Assembly (NCBI GenBank): GCA_003251995.1 | Contig: QKDT01000256.1 | Span: 1-7,751 of the forward strand | Length of the DNA stretch: 7,751 nucleotides | Source of the DNA: Desulfovibrio desulfuricans | GTDB lineage: Bacteria > Desulfobacterota > Desulfovibrionia > Desulfovibrionales > Desulfovibrionaceae | Direction of reading: 5' to 3' | Shown here: in pieces, positions 1 through 5,445 of the stretch | How positions within the stretch are numbered: the stretch's first letter is position 1 | Layout of the letters: each line of letters opens with the position of its first letter | The notes under the pieces: generated by a model | Seen by the model: only the letters and a program-made list of their open reading frames with translations | The model's database searches: none | Told to the model about the DNA's origin: nothing | Translations under genes and position numbers: made by a program

Positions 1-439
1 CGAGTTTGGGTTCCGGCCTGCGCATCTGCATGGCGGCCTTATCCTTGTTTGATTTTTTTTGCATGGCGGCCTTGTCCAGCCCGGATTTGTCCAACCCCCG
101 CTTGCCCATAAGCAGGCTGACCTTTATGGCGCCAAAAAAAGGCTGCTCCATGAAGGCATTGACCCGTTCCAGTATTTCTCCCGCCATAAGATGCAGCTCT
201 TGCGCCAACATGGCGTCCTCTGCTCCAATAAGCAGCACATCGCGGTGGTGGCCTAAGGGGCGCGCCAGCGGCGCGAGTTCCAGCCCCATGACCATTTCCC
301 AGTTAAGCCAAAGCTGTTGCAGGCGCGCCCGGGTTTCACCCTGACCGGGGGCAGCGCCAAGCCCAGCCATTACGGAGGCCATAACCTCCATGGCATGCAC
401 GGGCTGCGTATCCTTTTGGCGTTTGCGGAATACGGGCAT
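1..439 (-). CDS. DUF721/DciA-like protein, partial (3' end outside window)
   Basis: An open frame reads leftward from ATG at 439-437 to the window edge without a stop: 146 codons, so the C-terminus is missing. Residues about 38-108 fit the DUF721 fold: a Trp-rich start (W44 and W47 in LWLNWEMVMG), then LARPLGHHRDVLLIGAEDA, then MLAQELHLMAGEILERVNAF. This family includes DciA, the loader of the replicative helicase DnaB in bacteria that lack DnaC/DnaI; family members share the W-x-x-(I/V)-x-G and AQEL patterns seen here. After residue 112 the protein becomes lysine-rich and repetitive (GLDKSGLDKAAMQ, then DKAAMQ), probably a disordered tail. A Shine-Dalgarno-like AGAGGTG lies 6-7 bases upstream of the ATG. 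It is divergent from sahR. Family assignment is from remembered motif patterns, not a profile search; the helicase-loading role is inferred. Confidence 0.72.
   Translation of the reverse strand, partial: MPVFRKRQKDTQPVHAMEVMASVMAGLGAAPGQGETRARLQQLWLNWEMVMGLELAPLARPLGHHRDVLLIGAEDAMLAQELHLMAGEILERVNAFMEQPFFGAIKVSLLMGKRGLDKSGLDKAAMQKKSNKDKAAMQMRRPEPKL
27..73. repeat. 14-bp in-frame direct repeat in the DciA-like gene
   Basis: TGCATGGCGGCCTT occurs at 27-40 and again at 60-73. The spacing is 33 bases, exactly 11 codons, so the reading frame of the minus-strand gene is kept and both copies encode the KAAMQ part of DKAAMQ. This looks like a small duplication in the low-complexity tail. Confidence 0.8.
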
Positions 440-517
440 TACTGCACCTCTGACGAGAGCTCAAAAGCGAGCCCTGGCGCGCTTGAGCAAGGGTTGCGGA
501 TAGGTTCGGCGGTGAAC

Positions 518-567
518 ATATTGACTATATGCTGATATATTGATACTTACATCAATCAAATTTGATT
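518..567 (+). promoter_or_regulatory. Putative sahR promoter/operator region
   Basis: AATCAAATTTGATT at 554-567 is a perfect 14-bp palindrome ending 13 bases before the sahR start. Overlapping it on the left, ATTGAT (539-544) and ATCAAT (551-556) form a second inverted repeat with a 6-base spacer. ATATTGA occurs twice (518-524 and 537-543), 19 bases apart. TTGACT at 521-526 could be a -35 element with TACTTA (544-549) 17 bases on, but this -10 is weak. ArsR-family repressors bind AT-rich inverted repeats at their own promoters, so this is a plausible autoregulatory SahR site that could also affect the divergent gene. Which symmetry element is bound is not resolved. Confidence 0.55.
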
Positions 568-580
568 TACTAGGAAGCAC

Positions 581-1504
581 ATGGCACTTCTCTACTTCAA
601 AGCGCTTTCGGACGAAACCCGTTTGCGGCTTGTCCACATTCTGCTGCATTACGAACTCTCGGTCAACGAGCTGGTTCATATCCTTGATATGGGCCAATCG
701 CGCGTCTCACGTCATCTTAAAATTCTCACAGAGGCGGGGCTTCTTACATCACGCCGCGATGGCCTGTGGGTTTTTTATGCAACCCCCCGTTCTGGTGATG
801 AACGCGATTTTCTGTCCGCCATCACGCCCTTTGTGAACCCGGATGCCGCCATGCGTGCAGACCTCAATATGGCAGCGCAGATCCTTGAAGAGCGCGCCCT
901 CAAGACCCGCCAGTTTTTCAACGCCATTGCGGAAGACTGGGATGAGCTGAATCGTGAGGTGCTGGGCGCATTTGACCTGGCTGAAGCTGTTTGCGAAGCC
1001 GTGCCGGACGGTTGCGGAACCGCTGTTGATCTGGGCTGTGGAACGGGCGCTGTGCTTGCCCGCATGCTGCCCAAGGCGCGCGGGGTTATTGGCGTGGACG
1101 GCTCTGCCCGCATGCTTGAAATCTGCCGCCGCCGCTTTATGCCCGAAGATCTGGCAGAGGGCCGCGTTTCATTGCGTATTGGCGAACTGAGCCACCTGCC
1201 CCTGCGTGACCGCGAGGCGGATTTTGCCTGTATCAACCTTGTGCTGCACCACCTTTCTGACCCTGCTGAAGGCCTGCGCGAGATACGGCGCATCATGGCT
1301 GTGGGCGGCAGGCTGTTTGTGGCTGATTTTCAACGTCATGCAGACGAAACCATGCGCACCCGCTATGGAGACCGCTGGCTTGGCTTTGACGAACAGCAGC
1401 TTGGCCTTGATCTGAACGCCGCGGGTTTTTCGGTTTTGCAATGCCAGCATATGCAGGTGAACAGAAACATGACCATGCTTCTGCTCAGCGCCGAGGCCCG
1501 CTAG
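581..1504 (+). CDS. sahR: ArsR-family regulator with C-terminal SAM methyltransferase-like domain (SahR-type)
   Basis: 307 residues in two domains. Residues 1-70 are an ArsR winged helix: FKALSDETRLRLVHIL, then the recognition helix QSRVSRHLKIL (39-49), then the wing around RRDGLWVFYA. The metal-site motif ELCVCDL of metal-sensing ArsR proteins is absent; the sequence is ELSVNELV with no cysteine, so the signal is unlikely to be a metal. Residues about 110-250 form a class I methyltransferase fold with motif I VDLGCGTG (149-156), the acidic end of strand 2 at D173 and LVLHHL at 220-225. In Desulfovibrio a regulator of this architecture next to ahcY is SahR, a repressor of S-adenosylmethionine-cycle genes that responds to S-adenosylhomocysteine. 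The fold here probably binds that ligand; whether it still methylates anything is unknown. AGGAAG lies just before the ATG. It is followed on the same strand by ahcY after 91 bases. Confidence 0.85.
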   Translation: MALLYFKALSDETRLRLVHILLHYELSVNELVHILDMGQSRVSRHLKILTEAGLLTSRRDGLWVFYATPRSGDERDFLSAITPFVNPDAAMRADLNMAAQILEERALKTRQFFNAIAEDWDELNREVLGAFDLAEAVCEAVPDGCGTAVDLGCGTGAVLARMLPKARGVIGVDGSARMLEICRRRFMPEDLAEGRVSLRIGELSHLPLRDREADFACINLVLHHLSDPAEGLREIRRIMAVGGRLFVADFQRHADETMRTRYGDRWLGFDEQQLGLDLNAAGFSVLQCQHMQVNRNMTMLLLSAEAR

Positions 1505-1523
1505 CACAATTTCCTGAAGGTGT

Positions 1524-1571
1524 GCATACGCCTGCGAGAGCGTACGTATGCTACCAATATTATCGACAATA
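1524..1571 (+). promoter_or_regulatory. Inverted repeats between sahR and ahcY
   Basis: GCATACG (1524-1530) and CGTATGC (1545-1551) are a perfect 7-bp inverted repeat with a 14-base loop; TACGC (1527-1531) with GCGTA (1540-1544) gives an overlapping alternative stem. Just after it, TATTATCGACAATA (1558-1571) is a near-palindrome with six of seven pairs matching. There is no T-run, so neither is a terminator. The second element resembles the ATTGAT-containing region upstream of sahR and could be a SahR site for ahcY, but this is inference. The ahcY ribosome-binding site AGGAG is at 1585-1589. Confidence 0.4.
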
Positions 1572-1595
1572 CCAAATTACGGATAGGAGAACACA

Positions 1596-3017
1596 ATGAT
1601 CAAGCCCCTTGACCTTACCCTGGACCACAAGGTTGCCGACATTTCTTTGGCAGATTTTGGCAAGAAAGAAATGCAGCTTTCCGAGCGTGAAACGCCCGGC
1701 TTGATGGAGTGCATCAAAAAATATGGCCCCACGCAGCCGCTCAAGGGGCTCAAGGTCACCGGCTCTCTGCACATGACCATTCAGACTGCCATGCTCATCA
1801 AGACCCTGCATGCCCTTGGCGCAGACATCCGCTGGGCTTCGTGCAACATCTTTTCCACTCAGGATCATGCCGCAGCCGCCATTGCGGAATCTGGCATGGC
1901 TAAGGTTTTTGCCTGGAAGGGCGAAACCCTTGAAGACTACTGGTGGTGCACGGAAATGGCCCTCACCTGGCCTGACGGCAGCGGCCCCGACCTTATCGTG
2001 GACGACGGCGGCGATGCCACCCTGCTGATCCACAAGGGTTATGAAGCAGAAAACGACCCCAGCATTCTTGACCAGAAGACCGACAACAAAGAATTTCAGT
2101 GCATTCTTGACCGCCTCAAGCTGCGCCTCAAGGAAGACCCGCAGCACTGGCACAAGGTTGCCGCCAAGATGAAGGGCGTTTCAGAAGAAACCACCACCGG
2201 CGTACATCGCCTCTATCAGCTCGAAGCAGCAGGAACATTGCTGTTCCCCGCCATCAACGTCAACGACTCGGTTACCAAATCCAAGTTCGACAACCTCTAC
2301 GGCTGCCGCGAGTCTTTGGCTGACGGCATCAAGCGCGCCACCGACATCATGGTGGCGGGCAAGGTTGTTGTGGTTGTGGGCTATGGCGATGTGGGCAAGG
2401 GCTGCGCCCAGTCCATGCGCGGCTTTGGCGCGCGCGTGCTGGTGACGGAAATCGACCCCATCTGCGCGCTTCAGGCCGCTATGGAAGGCTTTGAAGTTAC
2501 CACGGTTGAAAACGCGCTGGCCCAGGGCGACATCTACGTGACCTGCACCGGCAACTACCATGTTATCACCGGCGCGCATATGGAAGCCATGAAGGACGAG
2601 GCCATTGTGTGCAACATCGGTCACTTCGATAGCGAAATCGAGATGTCCTATCTGGAAAACACCCCCGGCATCACCTGCCTCAACATCAAGCCGCAGGTGG
2701 ACAAGTGGACGCTCAAATCCGGTCGCAGCATCATTGTGCTGGCTGAGGGCCGCCTGGTTAACCTGGGCTGCGCTACCGGTCATGCCAGCTTTGTTATGTC
2801 CAACAGCTTCACCAACCAGACCCTGGCCCAGCTCAAGCTTGCCTCTGAATCGCTGGAAAACAAGGTCTACACCCTGCCCAAGGAACTGGATGAAGAAGTG
2901 GCCCGCCTGCACCTTGCCCGCCTTGGCGTCAAACTTACTACGCTTACCGCTGAACAGGCAGACTACATTGGCGTGAAGGTTGAAGGGCCCTACAAGCCCA
3001 GCCACTACCGCTACTAA
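1596..3017 (+). CDS. ahcY: Adenosylhomocysteinase (S-adenosyl-L-homocysteine hydrolase)
   Basis: 473 residues, full length for the bacterial form. This cytosolic NAD-dependent enzyme reversibly splits S-adenosylhomocysteine into adenosine and homocysteine, relieving product inhibition of methyltransferases and feeding methionine resynthesis. The catalytic residues of the family are in place: H59 (GSLHMT), D136/D137 (VDDGGD), E197/E198 (SEETTTGVH), K228 and D232 (SVTKSKFDN). The NAD-binding Rossmann motif VGYGDVGKG (261-269) is intact. The C-terminus ends in KPSHYRY, which reaches into the NAD site of the partner subunit in the tetramer. Residues about 150-192 are the insertion that separates bacterial and plant enzymes from the shorter animal type. 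AGGAG sits six bases before the ATG. It is probably cotranscribed with sahR, since no terminator lies between them, and it ends at a strong terminator. Identification is secure. Confidence 0.98.
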   Translation: MIKPLDLTLDHKVADISLADFGKKEMQLSERETPGLMECIKKYGPTQPLKGLKVTGSLHMTIQTAMLIKTLHALGADIRWASCNIFSTQDHAAAAIAESGMAKVFAWKGETLEDYWWCTEMALTWPDGSGPDLIVDDGGDATLLIHKGYEAENDPSILDQKTDNKEFQCILDRLKLRLKEDPQHWHKVAAKMKGVSEETTTGVHRLYQLEAAGTLLFPAINVNDSVTKSKFDNLYGCRESLADGIKRATDIMVAGKVVVVVGYGDVGKGCAQSMRGFGARVLVTEIDPICALQAAMEGFEVTTVENALAQGDIYVTCTGNYHVITGAHMEAMKDEAIVCNIGHFDSEIEMSYLENTPGITCLNIKPQVDKWTLKSGRSIIVLAEGRLVNLGCATGHASFVMSNSFTNQTLAQLKLASESLENKVYTLPKELDEEVARLHLARLGVKLTTLTAEQADYIGVKVEGPYKPSHYRY

Positions 3018-3030
3018 ACTGCACTGCGCA

Positions 3031-3073
3031 GAAAACAAAAAAGCCGGAGCAATGCTCCGGCTTTTTTGTTTTC
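3031..3073. terminator. Strong intrinsic terminator after ahcY
   Basis: Two perfectly complementary 21-base arms (3031-3051 and 3053-3073) flank a single central base. The GC core is GCCGGAGC/GCTCCGGC with a realistic loop of about 3-5 bases; A-runs and T-runs on the flanks make it a rho-independent terminator on either strand. It starts 14 bases after the ahcY stop codon. Confidence 0.96.
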
Positions 3074-3749
3074 TACCGCACGGCAACAGAGAACCCTAAA
3101 ACCCGCACAGATGCCCTCGTCTGTTGTACCAAAGCATGAACGAAATCATTACGATCATCCTGGATATTGCGATCAGGCAAGCCTGCTCGCCCAGAACACC
3201 GCCATTAAAGCTCCCTCGGGGACAATACAGCTTGCGGTTTTGCCGTTGCGGCACCTTACGAATGCGAGCCCCAGAAAAATTTTGATTTTCAGTAAGATGG
3301 ATGATGGCTAGGGGGTCTATGCCCATCAAAATGATTGAAAAACCTCAGGCGCGGGCCCATTACAGTACACACGGAAACCTTGCCGTAGCGGTTTCTACGC
3401 GCAAAAGCGCTTGCAGAAATTTTCCCCTTGCAAAACAGCCTGCTGCTCCGGTGAGCGGTATCAAATCGCTAGCGATGACGTCCCCGCCGAAACAAAAAAC
3501 CGTTCGGAGGATCTGACATCACAATTGCAGAGCACCATCACAACCAGCGCGCAAAGGCAGCTAGAAGACTATACCCGAGCTTGCGGCGCAGCCCCAAAAC
3601 CTTGCCAGAATTATTGTTGATTTAAAAATTCCTAACGTTGGATAGCAACCGTATCAGGGCCGATGTGTACTGGTTGCCCTTTTTACTGCCAGATCCTGGG
3701 GCGGGTATAGAACCCACGTTCCAATCTGTTGCGACATAGCGGCATGCGA
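3074..3749. other. Intergenic region of about 675 bases with no supportable gene
   Basis: Several open frames of 60-80 codons exist on both strands, but none has a recognisable domain or a convincing ribosome-binding site. Small inverted repeats are present: CAGGC-AA-GCCTG (3174-3185), TGCCG-TTG-CGGCA (3241-3253), GAAACC/GGTTTC (3374-3379 and 3390-3395) overlapping CGTAG/CTACG (3384-3388 and 3395-3399), and GCGC-AAAA-GCGC (3399-3410). The stretch lies between the ahcY terminator and the 3' end of the GntR gene. It may be decayed coding DNA or hold an unrecognised RNA; the sequence alone does not decide. Confidence 0.6.
3645..3684 (+). terminator. Terminator-like hairpin
   Basis: GCAACCGTA (3645-3653) pairs with TAC-T-GGTTGC (3668-3677), with one bulged T and a 14-base loop, followed by CCTTTTT. 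An alternative stem is AGGGC/GCCCT (3656-3660 and 3676-3680) directly before the T-run. It reads as a modest rho-independent terminator for any plus-strand transcript entering from the left, although no plus-strand gene precedes it apart from ahcY, which already has its own. Confidence 0.4.
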
Positions 3750-4487
3750 CTACCAGGACGAAATGCGCACACCCGCTCTGGCGGCTGTGGCAATAACGTG
3801 TTCTTCCATGGCCCGGCGCGCTCCGTGCGGATCACGCAGGCGCAGATGCTCCAGTAGCGACTCGTGCTCGCTCATGGTGTCGCGCACTCCTTCCCTATTG
3901 GAAAAAGGCAACCGCTGACTTTCGGAAAAAAGGTCAAAGAACGGGCGCATCGCATCAATAAAAAACGGGTTGTTAGCTGCCTCTATCATCTGGCTATGAA
4001 AGGCAAAATCCATCTGTGCAAAGTGCAGCATATCGCCGCGCATTCCGGCCTGCCGCATCTCATCCATCATCGCTCCCATATCGTCAATCTGGGCCTGCGT
4101 GGCGTTTAGCGCAACTAGCGCAGCTATGGCAGGTTCTATGGCATGCCGAAACTGATAAATCTGCGTTTCTTTCCCCGCTATGAATGCCCGGTCAGACCGC
4201 CGAGATGCGGTAACAGGCAGACCTTCTTGCGCACGAGCATACAAGAATACGCCCTTACCTGGCTGAACAGAAACCTTGCCCATTGTCTCCAAGATGACCA
4301 ATGCCTCGCGCACTGTAGGCCTGCTAACGCCCAGAGTTTCCGCCAGGGCTCGCTGCGGCGGCAACTTGTGCCCCTCCTGCCAATTATTGGCCTGGATCAT
4401 GGAAAGGATATTTTCCGCCGCTTCCTCGGAACTCGATTTCCACATTTTTGTAGATTTATCTGATTTTCCCTGCAATTTTGCACACAT
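3750..4487 (-). CDS. GntR-family regulator, FadR subfamily (FCD domain)
   Basis: 245 residues from the ATG at 4487. Residues about 19-83 form the GntR winged helix: AAENILSMIQ, then LPPQRALAETLG, the recognition helix VSRPTVREALVIL and the wing VSVQPGKGVFL. Residues about 105-240 form the all-helical FCD ligand domain, with R114 (FRHAIEPAIAAL) and a probable metal/ligand set D160, H164 (MDFAFH), H208 (SEHESLLE) and H230 (EEHV). Such regulators sense small carboxylates or amino-acid-like compounds and usually repress neighbouring genes; the divergent ABC importer is the obvious target. Start choice: GGTGGA lies four bases before ATG 4487. A TTG at 4538 would give 262 residues but lacks a ribosome-binding site; ATG 4445 would give 231 residues, also a family-like length, but no close ribosome-binding site. 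Ligand unknown. Confidence 0.88.
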   Translation of the reverse strand: MCAKLQGKSDKSTKMWKSSSEEAAENILSMIQANNWQEGHKLPPQRALAETLGVSRPTVREALVILETMGKVSVQPGKGVFLYARAQEGLPVTASRRSDRAFIAGKETQIYQFRHAIEPAIAALVALNATQAQIDDMGAMMDEMRQAGMRGDMLHFAQMDFAFHSQMIEAANNPFFIDAMRPFFDLFSESQRLPFSNREGVRDTMSEHESLLEHLRLRDPHGARRAMEEHVIATAARAGVRISSW

Positions 4488-4550
4488 AGTTTCCACCACT
4501 TTGTAGATTAATTTTTTCTCTTTTTCGCATATTGACAAGTTTGTAGAAAC
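4447..4550. repeat. Three TTTGTAGA direct repeats upstream of the GntR gene
   Basis: TTTGTAGATT occurs at 4447-4456 and 4500-4509, and TTTGTAGAAA at 4540-4549. Start-to-start spacings are 53 and 40 bases, close to whole helical turns. The third copy sits in the short dyad GTTT-GTAG-AAAC (4539-4550). With the ATG 4487 start, two copies are upstream and one lies within the first codons. They could be binding sites for a regulator of the divergent promoters; function is unproven. Confidence 0.4.
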
Positions 4551-4561
4551 AGAGCAATCAT
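4532..4561 (+). promoter_or_regulatory. Putative promoter of the ABC importer operon
   Basis: A perfect -35 hexamer TTGACA lies at 4532-4537. The best -10 is AATCAT (4556-4561) after 18 bases, only moderately like TATAAT. Transcription would begin near 4568, inside the putative GntR operator, about 75 bases before the binding-protein gene. Confidence 0.45.
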
Positions 4562-4565
4562 TTTT

Positions 4566-4580
4566 TTACCGGTCTTACCA
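4566..4580. promoter_or_regulatory. Putative GntR/FadR-type operator, copy 1
   Basis: TTACCGGTCTTACCA contains GGTCTTACC, which fits the GGTnnnACC style of FadR-subfamily operators (for example the TGGTnnnACCA type bound by PdhR and LldR). It overlaps the predicted transcription start of the importer operon, a position suited to repression. A copy with one mismatch is at 5495-5509. A further ACCGGT lies at 4606-4611 (TTGACCGGTTTCAC), with a looser match. Confidence 0.55.
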
Positions 4581-4641
4581 GACAACAACAAAAACGTGGA
4601 TATTGACCGGTTTCACTTCAACATTTTCCTCGGGGGACGTC

Positions 4642-5445
4642 ATGCACAATCTTTTCAGACGACTTGGTTTTGTCCTGTCAGCGATGCTGCTGATAACAGC
4701 ACTACCCTACGCCCCTTGCGCTCAAGCGGCAGACAACACGCTTAAAACCATTAAAAAATCAGGCGTTCTCTCCGTCGCTGTTCCGCAGGACTTCCCCCCA
4801 TTTGGTTCTGTGGGTGTGGACATGCAGCCCGTTGGCTACGATATTGATATGGCCCGCCTTATTGCAAAAAGCCTGGGCGTCAAGGTCAAACTGGTGCCTG
4901 TGACCAGTACAAACCGCATCCCCTATCTTACCACTGGCAAGGTAGACATGGTCATCTCCTCGCTGGGCAAGAATGCGGAACGAGAAAAAGCTATCGATTT
5001 TTCGGCTGCTTACGCACCTTTTTTCAATGGTGTCTTTGGCCCCGCCGACATTACAGCAGTCAAGGCTGAAGACCTTGCCGGTAAGACCATTGCGGTAACA
5101 CGCGGCGCAGTGGAAGACATGGAACTGACCAAAATCGCGCCGCCATCCACAGAAATCCGCCGGTTTGAAGACAACAGTTCAACCATCGCCGCCTACCTTT
5201 CGGGCCAGGTGCAGATGGTCGCTACAGGCAACGTGGTAGCCGCTTCCATCAACGGCCAAAATCCCACCAAGCGACTCGAGGTCAAATTTCTCATCAAAAA
5301 CTCGCCCTGTTTTATCGGGCTGAACAAAAACCAGCCAGAACTGCAAGCGGCAATTAATGACGTTATCGCCCAGGCAAAAAAAGACGGTAGCCTTGAAGCA
5401 ATTGCGCAAAAATGGCTGCACACATCGCTTCCGCAGGATTTTTAG
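4642..5445 (+). CDS. Periplasmic amino-acid-binding protein of an ABC importer (SBP family 3)
   Basis: 267 residues. Residues 1-29 are a Sec signal peptide: basic HNLFRR, hydrophobic LGFVLSAMLLITALPYAP, and a type I cleavage site after AQA. C26 is not in a good lipobox, so a soluble periplasmic protein is likely. The mature part is a family 3 solute-binding protein with signature GYDIDMARLIAKSLG (65-79), VDMVISSLGKNAEREKAIDFSAAY (101-124, given in two parts: VDMVISSLGK and NAEREKAIDFSAAY), and the second-lobe segment from DLAGKTIAVTRGAVE. R114 aligns by eye with HisJ Arg77, which holds the ligand carboxylate. The usual Asp that holds the ligand amino group (HisJ Asp161) appears to be N197 (TGNVVAAS). 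Start: ATG 4642 has GGGGGA just upstream and begins at the signal peptide; an upstream TTG at 4603 would add 13 unlikely residues. It is first in the operon. Substrate not predictable. Confidence 0.93.
   Translation: MHNLFRRLGFVLSAMLLITALPYAPCAQAADNTLKTIKKSGVLSVAVPQDFPPFGSVGVDMQPVGYDIDMARLIAKSLGVKVKLVPVTSTNRIPYLTTGKVDMVISSLGKNAEREKAIDFSAAYAPFFNGVFGPADITAVKAEDLAGKTIAVTRGAVEDMELTKIAPPSTEIRRFEDNSSTIAAYLSGQVQMVATGNVVAASINGQNPTKRLEVKFLIKNSPCFIGLNKNQPELQAAINDVIAQAKKDGSLEAIAQKWLHTSLPQDF

Noticed and set aside
6..344. Plus-strand frames of 112 and 65 codons at the left edge
   Set aside because: They are antisense to the DciA-like gene, which has the better ribosome-binding site and a recognisable family pattern.
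775..1296. 173-codon minus-strand frame opposite sahR
   Set aside because: Arg/Ser-rich translation typical of an antisense shadow of a GC-rich gene, with no domain.
1505..1595. SAH riboswitch upstream of ahcY
   Set aside because: The gap is short and I cannot find the conserved core of the known SAH riboswitch; control by SahR is the simpler explanation.
2181..3086. 301-codon open frame on the minus strand opposite ahcY
   Set aside because: It is a shadow of the well-identified ahcY gene; the translation shows no domain and also reads through the terminator.
3096..3329. 77-codon minus-strand frame with a hydrophobic stretch (IAISRMIVMISFMLWY)
   Set aside because: There is no recognisable family and nothing to distinguish it from chance; a plus-strand frame of similar length overlaps it.
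3694..3760. Complete tRNA gene on the minus strand
   Set aside because: Only a T-arm and six acceptor pairs can be formed; there is no D-stem or anticodon stem, the length is about 66 bases, position 57 of the T-loop is a pyrimidine, there is no CCA, and the 5' part is the GntR coding end.
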